Below, piece after piece: positions 52,666 to 62,100 of a DNA stretch of 64,000 nt. Position numbers and translations under genes: made by a program. Source of the stretch: Marinibactrum halimedae. GTDB taxonomy: Bacteria; Pseudomonadota; Gammaproteobacteria; Pseudomonadales; Cellvibrionaceae. The DNA is taken from contig NZ_JAJQVM010000003.1 of assembly GCF_021234875.1 (NCBI RefSeq), forward strand, positions 147,541 through 211,540. Direction: 5' to 3'. Under the pieces are notes generated by a model that was not told the origin of the DNA, did no database searches, and saw only the letters and a program-made list of their open reading frames with translations. Every line of letters begins with the position of its first letter. Position 1 is the stretch's first letter.

Positions 52666-52682
52666 TACATAAAGTGTGCCAG
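52666..52682 (-). promoter_or_regulatory. Sigma-54 promoter of the psp operon
   Basis: The minus strand reads CTGGCACACTTTATGT (52682-52667): a full -24 element TGGCAC and, after five bases, ATGT in place of TTGC at -12. It is about 75 bp before the pspA ATG, and the divergent pspF supplies the needed activator. AT-rich sequence on the far side (52700-52790) suits an IHF bend and PspF sites. Confidence 0.8.
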
Positions 52683-52842
52683 TTTTTTAAGTCATTGATT
52701 TTATTGAAAAAATTATAATATTTAGATTGCGCAGGTGCTATTTGATCTTTTTTTAGGTAAATTTAACTATATTTTTAGTTTTATTTACCACGTTTGGTCT
52801 TTTTAACTTTTCTAAATATAAATGAGTGTGAATTGAAGAGCC

Positions 52843-54024
52843 ATGTCAAAACAGCATGAAGAGATGTTGGGGAATTCATTGTTAATGAACCAGGCGTTAG
52901 CTCATCTTTCCCGAGCCGCGCCAATTGACCGACCCGTGCTGATATTGGGTGAACGCGGTACCGGTAAAGAATTGGCTGCTGAGCGTTTGCATTTTCTCTC
53001 CAATCGGTGGGGAGGGCCGTTGGTGAAAGTCAATTGTGCCGCATTGAGTGATGAGTTGCTTGAGTCGGAATTGTTTGGCCATGAACCAGGGGCTTTCACG
53101 GGGGCCACACGAGTTCACCAGGGGCGTTTCGAGCGTGCGAATGGTGGGACGCTGTTTTTGGATGAATTGGGGACGATGTCTGGCCGAGTACAAGAAAAGC
53201 TATTACGTTTGATTGAGTACGGTGAGTTTGAACGCCTAGGCGGGCAGAAAGTACTTTCTGTGGACGTGAGGGTAGTGGCAGCCACTAATGCGGATTTGAA
53301 AGCGCAAGCAAAGAAAGGACGCTTTCGAGAGGATTTATTGGATCGATTGAGTTTTGATGTGGTTCATTTACCCCCCTTGCGCTTGCGGAGTGAGGATGTT
53401 GTGGATTTAGCACAACATTTTGCGCTAAAAATGTGTCGTGAGTTGGGTTGGGATTACTTTCCTGGGTTCAGCGACATGGCCCAAACGCAGTTGCGTCATT
53501 ACGATTGGCCGGGCAATGTACGTGAATTGAAAAATGTGATTGAGCGTTCCCTCTATCGGGCGGAAACCCCCTTAGAACCGATTGAGACGATTATTTTAGA
53601 TCCTTTTTTATCTCCATTTGAATCGATACTGCAACGTGATGCGGTGGATGATAGACCAAATGATTCGGTACCGAATTCGGTGGAGAAAAATGATTGTGAA
53701 AAAAATGGAGAGGAGTTTGATTTAAGAGGAAAGCCGGAGGCAAGTGAAGTAATACCACTGACAGAAATACGAAAAAACAATACGTTGAGTGGTTTAATCG
53801 AAGCGTCATTGGGTGGTGTTATTTCGGCGCAACAACTGCAAAGCTATTTATCTGGGAATTCTCTCAATGAAGCGGTGGATGTATCAGAACGTTTATTGGT
53901 TAAGCGAGCGTTAGAACTTAGTCAAAATCACCAAGGGCGTGCGGCTGAGCTCTTGGGGTTAACCTACCACCAGCTACGGGGGCAGCTCAGAAAACATGCT
54001 AAGTTTTTCCAGACACTCTCTTAA
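52843..54024 (+). CDS. pspF: PspF, sigma-54-dependent activator of the psp operon
   Basis: This 393-residue AAA+ enhancer-binding protein has no receiver or sensor domain in front, as in PspF. Walker A is G-E-R-G-T-G-K-E (about 38-45), the sigma-54-contact loop G-A-F-T-G-A is near residue 83, Walker B is G-T-L-F-L-D-E-L-G near residue 103, and [11 protein letters not shown] is near residue 163. The C-terminal Fis-type helix-turn-helix is [15 protein letters not shown] polar linker of about 60 residues before the DNA-binding end makes it longer than E. coli PspF (about 330). It is divergent from pspA. Confidence 0.95.
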   Translation: MSKQHEEMLGNSLLMNQALAHLSRAAPIDRPVLILGERGTGKELAAERLHFLSNRWGGPLVKVNCAALSDELLESELFGHEPGAFTGATRVHQGRFERANGGTLFLDELGTMSGRVQEKLLRLIEYGEFERLGGQKVLSVDVRVVAATNADLKAQAKKGRFREDLLDRLSFDVVHLPPLRLRSEDVVDLAQHFALKMCRELGWDYFPGFSDMAQTQLRHYDWPGNVRELKNVIERSLYRAETPLEPIETIILDPFLSPFESILQRDAVDDRPNDSVPNSVEKNDCEKNGEEFDLRGKPEASEVIPLTEIRKNNTLSGLIEASLGGVISAQQLQSYLSGNSLNEAVDVSERLLVKRALELSQNHQGRAAELLGLTYHQLRGQLRKHAKFFQTLS

Positions 54025-54053
54025 AAATACTCTTAAAAAAACTCTTAAAAATA
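54018..54053. repeat. Three-copy 12-bp tandem repeat over the pspF stop
   Basis: CTCTTAAAAATA, CTCTTAAAAAAA and CTCTTAAAAATA follow each other; the first copy contains the TAA stop of pspF. The array leads straight into the terminator stem. Confidence 0.88.
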
Positions 54054-54077
54054 GCGAACTTACTAACGAGTTCGCTA
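54047..54077 (-). terminator. Terminator of the fructosamine-kinase-like gene
   Basis: TAGCGAACT (54052-54060) and AGTTCGCTA (54069-54077) form a 9-bp perfect stem. Read on the minus strand it is followed by TTTTT, so it ends the gene whose stop is at 54103; pspF converges on it from the other side. Confidence 0.85.
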
Positions 54078-54102
54078 TATAAGGGGATTATAAATGCCGA
54101 GC

Positions 54103-55002
54103 TTACAGATAGCGTGGTAATGCACGCTTTTGAGTGTAGGGCGTTAAAGAGGCCATCACTTGTGGGTAGTAACTGATACCAAATAAATTTAAATGATTTA
54201 ACAGGTGGTAAATATTGTAAATGGCAACACGTTCTTCCCAGTCTGGTTCTAGAGGGTTGATTTCATTGTAGGCGTCATAGAATGCTTCATCAAAACCACC
54301 AAATAGCTTGGTCATGGCGATATCGGCTTCCGCCCATCCGTAGTAACAAGCTGGGTCGATTAAAACGGGAGCGCCTTTTTCGTCAAAAAGTACGTTGCCA
54401 GACCACAAATCACCATGGAGTAAGCAAGGAGGTTGTTCTGGAATGAGGTAGGGTAGCTGATCACAAAGGTAATCGATGGACTCCCCTTCTTGAGGGCTGA
54501 GTAAGCCGTTATCAATGGCCAGCTTCTTTTGGTAGTGCAATCGGCATTCAGCGTAGAAGGTATAGCCATCTTTGTGCTGAGTATTAACTTGTACTGTGCT
54601 ACCACAAAAGTTATTGCAACTGAACCCAAATCCTGGAACGGGTAGTTTATGTAACTCGGCCAAGGCCCGCCCAAGGCGTTGCCAAGAGAGCCTGTCTGGT
54701 TGGCCTCTTTGAATAAACTCCAACACGAGAAATTCTTCGCCAATGGCCACCACTTCCGGGATTCTCAATGGGTTTTCAATACGCTCCTGAGCATTTCTTA
54801 AAGCCCGTAGGCCTGTTGCTTCGCTGCTGAGTAGGTTGTCATATTCGGTAAGCTCGCTGGGTCGTTCTTTCACACAAAGGAAGGAATCGTCATCGAGTGT
54901 GACACGAAATGTCTTACAAATATCACCACCTTGAAGGGCAATAGCGCTTTTCATCGTGCCCAGCCCTTCTTGCTCTAGCCAATCTGCCATTACCTTGAAC
55001 AT
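54103..55002 (-). CDS. Fructosamine kinase family protein
   Basis: This 299-residue kinase-like protein of the fructosamine-3-kinase/aminoglycoside phosphotransferase fold shows the ATP-site Lys in F-L-C-V-K-E-R near residue 45, catalytic L-L-H-G-D-L-W-S-G-N near residue 195, and metal-binding L-I-D-P-A-C-Y-Y-G near residue 215 with the family tag A-E-A-D-I-A-M-T-K-L-F-G-G-F. Family members phosphorylate sugar-amine adducts on proteins so that they fall off (deglycation); the bacterial substrate is often ribulosamine. ATG 55002 has AAAGAG upstream. It is convergent with pspF. Confidence 0.92.
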   Translation of the reverse strand: MFKVMADWLEQEGLGTMKSAIALQGGDICKTFRVTLDDDSFLCVKERPSELTEYDNLLSSEATGLRALRNAQERIENPLRIPEVVAIGEEFLVLEFIQRGQPDRLSWQRLGRALAELHKLPVPGFGFSCNNFCGSTVQVNTQHKDGYTFYAECRLHYQKKLAIDNGLLSPQEGESIDYLCDQLPYLIPEQPPCLLHGDLWSGNVLFDEKGAPVLIDPACYYGWAEADIAMTKLFGGFDEAFYDAYNEINPLEPDWEERVAIYNIYHLLNHLNLFGISYYPQVMASLTPYTQKRALPRYL

Positions 55003-55607
55003 AATCTCTTTACTGTCTTTTGACTTGCCGTTGCGCTGACTTTTATGGAACTTTAAAAGGGGCGCTTATTTTTCTAGTTTGTATTGTGGTTTTGATAAGC
55101 GTCTTTATTTTAAACGTTTGCTTAACTCTTGTGTTTGTATCATTTACGGTTAAAGCTACTCCCCCAATGAAATAAATAAAAATGACATAATTGATGACAC
55201 TTTACACCCTTTATCGCCTGTTTGAAGAGCCGGGGCAAGTGTCTAATTTTCAAGCTGTTACGTGTGTCAAATTTGTAGACTGATTGAAGTAAATAACAGA
55301 GCAGTTATCAGGTGATCTTTGTTGGCTTTAATGATGATTATGGCGACACATTGCTGTTCTAAAAACTCTCTCGCTATACTTGGCATATATGATACGGTTT
55401 TACGGTCTATTGGCGGATAAATTCTATGTGATTTGCGGTATTTGTAGGTTAAAAATTTCTTTAAGCCCCATTTGTCTGAATATGCGCTGATTGACAGACT
55501 GTTACCCTTCTGAGGTTAATGAAGGAGTGAACTACATTGATCGGGGCCAAACCGAGCAAGAAATGTGATAGTTTGAGTATAAAAGTAAGGCTGTTGAGGA
55601 GGAATGT
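55003..55607. other. Gene-free gap between fructosamine-kinase-like and ParA genes
   Basis: No gene is supported in these 605 bases. The right part holds a sigma-70-type promoter candidate (55351-55380) and a strong GAGGAGG before the ParA start. The left part, AT-rich, must hold the promoter of the divergent kinase gene. No parS-like repeated palindrome was seen. Confidence 0.5.
55351..55380 (+). promoter_or_regulatory. Candidate sigma-70 promoter of the ParA-like gene
   Basis: TTGCTG (55351-55356) and TATACT (55375-55380) are separated by 18 bases, near the consensus -35 and -10 elements. It would give a leader of about 220 bases to the ParA-like gene. Confidence 0.4.
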
Positions 55608-56366
55608 TTGAAAGTTATTGCTTGTTATAGCATGAAAGGGGGCGTCGGAAAGACGGCTACGTCAGTAAATATTGCATACTGGGCCGCCAGAACAGGAAAT
55701 CGAACCTTATTGATTGACTTAGACCCACAAGGCGCCTCTTCGTTTTATTTTAAAGTGTCTTCGGTAAGGAAAAACTGGAGTAAGCGCTTTTTTGATGCTT
55801 ACGAACATTTAGTGGGTCAGATCAAAGCCACTGAATTTATGAATTTGGATATTATTCCGGCGCAGATTAATTTTCGAAAATTCGATGTTATGCTTTCTCA
55901 ATTGGCGCGCCGTAAAACGCGCCTAAAAAAAGTCTTATCTGGATTGGATAAAGAATACGATTTTATCGTGCTCGATTGCCCACCTTCTATTGGGCATTTG
56001 GCTGAAGCGATTTTTGAAGCCTCTCACGCCATTTTTGTCCCTGTGATTCCATCAACCTTATCGGAAAGAACTTTCGAACAACTCCATGATTTTTTTACCC
56101 AGAATGGGTATGCCTCTAAACGTATAGTGCCTTTCTTTTCCATGGTGCAGCGGCAGAAAAATATGCACAGAAATACGATGGAACGACTGCGCCGCCAGTA
56201 TAAGCGTTTTTTAAAAGTTTCTATTCCATTTTCGACAGATGTTGAGAAAATGGGAGAGTTTAGAGGTCCTTTGGATACGTTTGCAAAATCTCGCCCAGCC
56301 AATAAAGCTTACTATGCTTTATGGAAAGAAATGGTTCCGATTATTCGACGCGCTCGATACGATTAA
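55608..56366 (+). CDS. ParA-family ATPase, orphan
   Basis: This 252-residue deviant-Walker ATPase has K-G-G-V-G-K-T-A near residue 10 with the signature Lys, switch I in D-L-D-P-Q-G-A-S-S near residue 38, and Walker B-like I-V-L-D-C-P-P near residue 123. The C-terminus is basic. ParA proteins position DNA or protein cargo on the nucleoid. No parB gene or centromere repeats adjoin, so it is more likely a positioning ATPase for another cargo than a plasmid partition protein. TTG 55608 with GAGGAGG five bases upstream is the start. A histidine kinase gene follows after 429 bp. Confidence 0.9.
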   Translation: MKVIACYSMKGGVGKTATSVNIAYWAARTGNRTLLIDLDPQGASSFYFKVSSVRKNWSKRFFDAYEHLVGQIKATEFMNLDIIPAQINFRKFDVMLSQLARRKTRLKKVLSGLDKEYDFIVLDCPPSIGHLAEAIFEASHAIFVPVIPSTLSERTFEQLHDFFTQNGYASKRIVPFFSMVQRQKNMHRNTMERLRRQYKRFLKVSIPFSTDVEKMGEFRGPLDTFAKSRPANKAYYALWKEMVPIIRRARYD

Positions 56367-56795
56367 TGAGGTTTATATCATCAATTAATAAATTTGATGG
56401 AATAAAAAATTGTTTAAATGATGATATGAGTAGCGCCATGGCCTTTGGCGATATAAATGGTAGTGATGTCTGTTTTTTGCCTCATAATCATTGCATGGTG
56501 ATTTACTATTTGTTTCATGGTAATGGTGTTTGAAAATTAGTCGTATTTTAATTCTTTTTTAGTTTTAGTGTTGCCATGTTCTGAGGTTAAGGGTGTGTTG
56601 TGCTTAAAGTTTTTGGGGTTAAGGGAGTTATGTTTTACATTCCATTTTTTTAACGATTGGATTTGTGCTTTAAAAAGTTTGCATCAAGAAAGTTGTACAT
56701 CAAGAAAGTTGAACTTCAAGAAATGAGACGGTAGGTGTTGTTATCGAAAATTAAAGTTTAAGCTTTGTAGAGCCCTACTGGTTAAGGAGGACAAA
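56367..56795. other. Gap between ParA-like and hybrid kinase genes
   Basis: No gene is supported in these 429 bases. A 71-codon open frame overlapping the end of the ParA gene is a by-product of another frame. A tandem repeat lies at 56682-56727, and AAGGAGG stands just before the kinase start. Confidence 0.5.
56682..56727. repeat. 16-bp tandem repeat, about 2.8 copies
   Basis: CATCAAGAAAGTTGTA, CATCAAGAAAGTTGAA and a partial third copy CTTCAAGAAATGAG follow each other upstream of the hybrid kinase gene. Confidence 0.82.
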
Positions 56796-59186
56796 GTGTT
56801 GAATGAAAAGCAAGCCAGTAAAAAAGTGGTTCGTGGTTTTCGGTGGCGCTATTGTCTGGCGCTACTGATGATTGCTTTGTTATCGTCTTTCAGTTTTTCT
56901 TTGATTTATCGTGTATTGGAGTTGCAATTAAGTGATGGCGCCACCATTAATATGGCTGGTCGTCAAAGAATGCTGTCACAGCGTATTGCTTTTTTGTCTC
57001 AAATTTATCTAGAGGCTAGTCCTGAGTTTACGGTTTCTCATTCGACATCAGAGTCATTGCAAGAAGCGGCGGAAGAGCTTTTTCATTCTCACCAGATATT
57101 AACTCAATTATCTATCAGGCCATTGTCCAAAACATTAGAGAGGCTTTATTTTGAGGGTGGAGAACAATCTGTTGATCATCGTGTCCGATATTATGTGGAT
57201 AATGTTCAACTTTTGTTGAGTGTTAATTCTTTTAGCGGATTATCAAATGTCAACTTGCTTGTATTTGAGAGAGAGTTTGTTGATGGATTGCTTGAGGATC
57301 TCAATAATATTGTCAATCAATATGAGGAAGAGGCTTATTCACGATCTCAAGATTTGTTGTATATGGAGTGGGGAATTTGGCTATTCACTTTAATGGCATT
57401 ATTGACGGAAGCCATTATTATTTTTCGGCCTATGGAATTTGCACTTAAATCTTCTTTTCGAGAATTATTTCGGCAGAAAGATAATGCGCTTATGCTGAAG
57501 TTTGAAGCTGAGAGCGCCACACTGGCAAAGAGTCAGTTTCTGGCCAATATAAGTCATGAAATACGCACACCAATGAATGGATTATTGGGTATGCTGAATA
57601 TTATGTTGGCAAAGCCGCTTCCAGAGGATCAAAAGCAGAGGGCGGAAATTGCTCGAGACAGTGCTGAATCACTAATGGGCTTAATCAGTGATGTGCTTGA
57701 CTTTACGGATATGGAGTCCAATGCGCTTTCAATTGAATCCAACCCATTTAGTGTGCATAGTTTGATCTCTGCTGTTGTTGAAGCGAATGTAAAAAAGGCA
57801 GAAGAAAAAGGGCTTGAGTTTATAGTTGATACTGCTGAGCTAGACGAAAAAGTCCTGCTAGGAGATCTTTTTCGCCTTCAGCAAATTTTAGATCACCTTA
57901 TTGATAATGCGATCAAATTTACTAAAAAGGGGCATGTAATCGTCACCTTGACGGTAGATGATTCATCATTCGGACAGCCCAAATTAATTGGAGTTGTCCG
58001 TGACAGCGGTATTGGTATTCACTCCTCTAAGCAAAATATTCTCTTTAATGTTTTTACCCAGATCGATGATTCTCATTCGAGGGAGTACGGAGGCGCAGGA
58101 TTGGGGCTGGCCATTGTAAAGCGTTTATGTTATGCAATGGAGGGCGAGATATCTGTTTCCAGCGAGGTCGGCAAAGGAAGTACTTTTTCTTTCACGATCC
58201 CAGTGCAGCTATCGAGAGAGCATTCAGAACCTTTGCCTGTTCAAGATATAGAAACATTAACCGTGTTAGTTGTCGATAGTAATCAATACCATAGGGAGGT
58301 CATTTGTCGACAATTGGAGCACTGGGGAGTTACCGTTCAAACCTCAAGCGATGGCCAAAGTGCTTTGGATGTTTGTTTGAATTTAGTGGGCGAATCTCAG
58401 AGCATCCCTTTTGATGTGGTAATTATTAATGAAAATTTGCCAGGCATTAGCGGTGTTGAGCTTGGCAGTATCTTTATGACAGATGTGAAACTTAACCGTA
58501 TGAAGAGCATTCTTATGGTTGGTGCTACGTCGACACTGGAAAATAAATATATCCGTTTAAATGGCTTTTTTGCTTATTTTGAAAAGCCTGCTACTTCATA
58601 TCGACTTTTTTCTGCTCTATATTCGGTGGTCAGTCCTGAGTTGCAGTGGGGGACGGATGCTTTTTCCGTGCTGTCTCGCCATGTTTATCTTCTGCAAGCT
58701 CATTCTGATTCAATTGCCAAAGAAATGGCCGAAAAACCGGTTGTGTTGGTTGTAGAAGATAATCAACTGAATCAAGAAATAATTTGTCAGTATTTACACT
58801 CGCTGGAGTGTTATACAGAGGTTGCCAGTAGTGGTAAGGAAGCTTTAGAGAAAATCAGTCGCCGTATGGCTGACCCTTACACATTTATTTTAATGGATTA
58901 TCAAATGCCAGTATTGGATGGGCTTGAGGCGGCAGAGTATATTCGACAAGGTATGGCAGGCGATTATGCGAAAGGGACACCTATTGTTATCATGGTTTCT
59001 TCCGCAATGAAAGGAAAGCGAGGTACATTTATTGATGCGGGCATAGACGATGTAATAACAAAGCCTGTCAATAAACACTCTTTATCTAAGATTGTAGCTC
59101 GATGGAAGGGGGGGGATCCTCACTTTGACCTACTACAAGAATCACAAGTTGTGAGTGACAAAGAATATTCAAACAGTCAAGAATAA
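56796..59186 (+). CDS. Hybrid histidine kinase with PilJ-type sensor and two receiver domains
   Basis: This membrane kinase has 796 residues. A first membrane segment (about 20-40) is followed by a periplasmic PilJ-N-like domain (I-N-M-A-G-R-Q-R-M-L-S-Q-R-I-A near residue 49), then a second membrane segment (about 190-212). The HisKA domain has H254 in N-I-S-H-E-I-R-T-P; the ATPase domain has N-A-I-K-F-T, G-I-G-I and G-A-G-L-G-L-A. Two receivers follow: the first has Asn545 where the phosphorylated Asp should be (V-V-I-I-N-E-N-L-P-G), the second has an intact Asp701 (L-M-D-Y-Q-M-P). No output or HPt domain is present. GTG 56796 follows AAGGAGG. The PilJ-N fold binds nitrate in NarX-like sensors and unknown ligands elsewhere. 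It ends six bases from the stop of the next, opposite kinase gene. Confidence 0.93.
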   Translation: MLNEKQASKKVVRGFRWRYCLALLMIALLSSFSFSLIYRVLELQLSDGATINMAGRQRMLSQRIAFLSQIYLEASPEFTVSHSTSESLQEAAEELFHSHQILTQLSIRPLSKTLERLYFEGGEQSVDHRVRYYVDNVQLLLSVNSFSGLSNVNLLVFEREFVDGLLEDLNNIVNQYEEEAYSRSQDLLYMEWGIWLFTLMALLTEAIIIFRPMEFALKSSFRELFRQKDNALMLKFEAESATLAKSQFLANISHEIRTPMNGLLGMLNIMLAKPLPEDQKQRAEIARDSAESLMGLISDVLDFTDMESNALSIESNPFSVHSLISAVVEANVKKAEEKGLEFIVDTAELDEKVLLGDLFRLQQILDHLIDNAIKFTKKGHVIVTLTVDDSSFGQPKLIGVVRDSGIGIHSSKQNILFNVFTQIDDSHSREYGGAGLGLAIVKRLCYAMEGEISVSSEVGKGSTFSFTIPVQLSREHSEPLPVQDIETLTVLVVDSNQYHREVICRQLEHWGVTVQTSSDGQSALDVCLNLVGESQSIPFDVVIINENLPGISGVELGSIFMTDVKLNRMKSILMVGATSTLENKYIRLNGFFAYFEKPATSYRLFSALYSVVSPELQWGTDAFSVLSRHVYLLQAHSDSIAKEMAEKPVVLVVEDNQLNQEIICQYLHSLECYTEVASSGKEALEKISRRMADPYTFILMDYQMPVLDGLEAAEYIRQGMAGDYAKGTPIVIMVSSAMKGKRGTFIDAGIDDVITKPVNKHSLSKIVARWKGGDPHFDLLQESQVVSDKEYSNSQE

Positions 59187-59192
59187 TGCTCG

Positions 59193-62100
59193 TTACCGTT
59201 TTTGAAAATAGGTATCGAAAATACCCCACAGTTTTTCTTTTTGAATGGGCTTCGATAGATAATCATTCATCCCTGCTTTGAGTGCTTGTCTTTTGTACTC
59301 TTCAAGTACGTGTGCACTTAAAGCGATAATAACCAACTTTTTTTTGTTTTCTTCTTCTCTGATTATTTTTGCTGCGGTATAGCCATCCATGATGGGCATT
59401 TCACAATCCATAAAAATTAAATCAAATACATCCGGGTTTTCTCGAATTTTGGTGACAGCCTCTTCTCCATTATTGACGATAACAGGTTTGATGAATACTT
59501 TCCGCAATAGGCCTGTAATGACCTTTTGGTTGACGCTGTTGTCCTCTGCTACCAAGACATGCAATTGAGAAAAGTCAGTGGTACCTGCCTCACTGTGGTT
59601 GGTTTTTGCAGGGGTTATTGAAGTGGTTGGAATGGAACTTATTTTCTCGAACGTAATAGAGAAGTAAAAACAAGCGCCCCCATGAGTGTTGTTTTTTACG
59701 CCAATTTCACCTCCCATGGCGTGAATAAGAAACTGGCAAATAGAGAGCCCCAAGCCTGTACCTCCAAAATGTTTAACAGTGCTGGGGTCGGCTTGGGCAA
59801 AGGGGTTAAAGATCTTTTCTCGATTTTCTTCGGCAATCCCAATGCCTGTGTCATTAATTTCAAAATTTAATTGGCCTTCATACTTTGAGTCAACTGAAAT
59901 AGAAACTTCGCCTTTTTGAGTAAATTTAAACGCATTCCCTATAATATTATTGAGGATTTGTCGAATTCGATAGCTGTCAGCACATATCCATTCTGGACAA
60001 TCTTTTGAGATTGTTACGGTTAGCTCAATACCAGTGGTTAACGATTTGGCTTCGAATATTTTAAGGCTTTCTTTTATGAAGTTATTTAGATGAAAAGGTG
60101 CTTTCTCCAGTTCATATTTTCCAGATTCTAGTTTTGAATAATCAAGAATATCATTAACTATAGTAAGGAGAAGGTTGGATGAGGAGCGTATAGTGCTAAG
60201 ATATTCTGTTTGCTCTTGATTAAGTGATGTCTCGTTAAGAATGTCTGACATTCCTATAATGCCATTGAGTGGTGTTCGTAGCTCATGGCTCATTGTTGCA
60301 AGAAATTCACTTTTCATGTCTTTTTCTTTTTCTGCTTTTTCGGCTCGCTTAAAGGTCTCAAATTGATCTTGAATTAAGCGAGCTCGCTCTTTGTAATAGT
60401 TGATTTTTTTATGAATTTCTTGCGGAGTTAAGTTGATCTCATAAAGCAATTCAGAGTACGCGCTTTCCAGTATTTTTTTCTCGTTTTCACTAAAAAAATT
60501 TGATTTTTTAATAGATTGGTGTGCTTCGGCTGCTCCAATGTGACCTGATAGAACTCGTTCTATTTCTGACTTTATGCGAACTAAATCGAAAATAGTCATT
60601 TTTGCTTTGTTGTTGGCTTCGTGTACAGAGAAACAATGGTTGACATGTTTTTGAGCGAGGGTGGAATCAAAGTAGTGCTCAAAGATATCAGTTGCCAGTA
60701 ATTTTTTCTCATGAGTATCAATGTTGTTTTTGCTATCTTTAGATTCTAACTTGATGCTTTCAAGCTGTGTAAAAAAGAGTTGAGTTGTCCAGCTCTCGTT
60801 GTCGCTTTGCCTAGAAAATATAGAGGCGATAATATAAAAAGTAATGTTAAAAAATAGGCTCCAGAATACTGTGTGAGCCGTATTTCCGCCTACTTGTAGA
60901 CCAAATAACGCTTCGGGATTTAGAAAGCCACTTGCCCACCCTGCTTCTAGGTAAGTCAGGGATATGACATCACTTTTTTCGAGTGCTGGTAACATCATGC
61001 AGTACAACCAAATGAAAAGCCCGGCAGATAAGCCCGCTATAGCGCCTTTTGATGAACCTTTCTTCCAAAATAGCCCACCTATTGCCAAGGGAGCGAACTG
61101 TAATACGATAACGAAAGCAAACAGCCCAACTTGAGATAACATGAACGATTCAGATAAAACCGACACAAACACGTAGGCCGCTAATATCAATACGGCAACG
61201 ATTGACCTACGAATAGCCACAATGTATCGCTTTAAGTGAACAAGTTGTGGGTAGGTATCAATGATTGGTAGTGCAATGTGATTGGTCATCATATTGGATG
61301 TGGTTAATGATGCTACCACTATCATCCCCATGGCGGCGGAAAAGCCTCCGATAAAAATGATTGTTCCAAAGAAGTGGCTATTGTCGGCGGCCATTGGGAT
61401 TTGCATTAATAATGTATCAGCTTGAGAGGGTGCATAACCTAATAGTATACCGGCCATTGCGATAGGAATGACGAAAAAATTAATGGCGATTTGATAGAAA
61501 GGAAATAGCCATTTTGCTGTTTCTATTTGCTCTTCACTTTCATTTTCAACAATTAAAATGTGGAACATATGAGGAAGAAAAAAGACGGCCGACATCGAAA
61601 GCACCATTAGAGCTACCCAATCCGGAAGGTGAGGGGGTTGCATTAGTGCTTTTAGTTCGGGTTGTGATAATGAGGCTGTTTCAAATTGTGTAAAAATGTC
61701 GCCCAAGCCATCAAAAAGAAAATAGACAATAAAGACGGAGGCGATCAAGAAAGTGAGTAGTTTAAATATGTTTTGAAAGGCTAAAGCACATAATATGCCT
61801 GGTTGTTTTTTTGTGATGTCTGAGTCTTTTACTCCAAACAATATGGTGAAAATGATAATGGAGATTATGAAAAAGAAGTCAATAAAGTAGCTTTGCGATA
61901 GTGAGTTGCCGACGCTTTGTGTGTTGCTGATAGTGGTCAGGGAGTTGAGTATGGATCGTATTTGAAGCCCAATATAAGGCAGTATGGCTAAGGCACAAAC
62001 AATGGAAATGTAAGCGGCGATGATTCTTGAGCATCCATAGCGAGCTGAAATGAAATCGGCAATATTGGTAATGTAATAATTCTTTTTGCACGCTAAGATT

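Noticed and set aside
56321-56533. 70-codon frame after the ParA-like gene
   Set aside because: It overlaps the ParA end in another frame, and the product has no recognisable feature.
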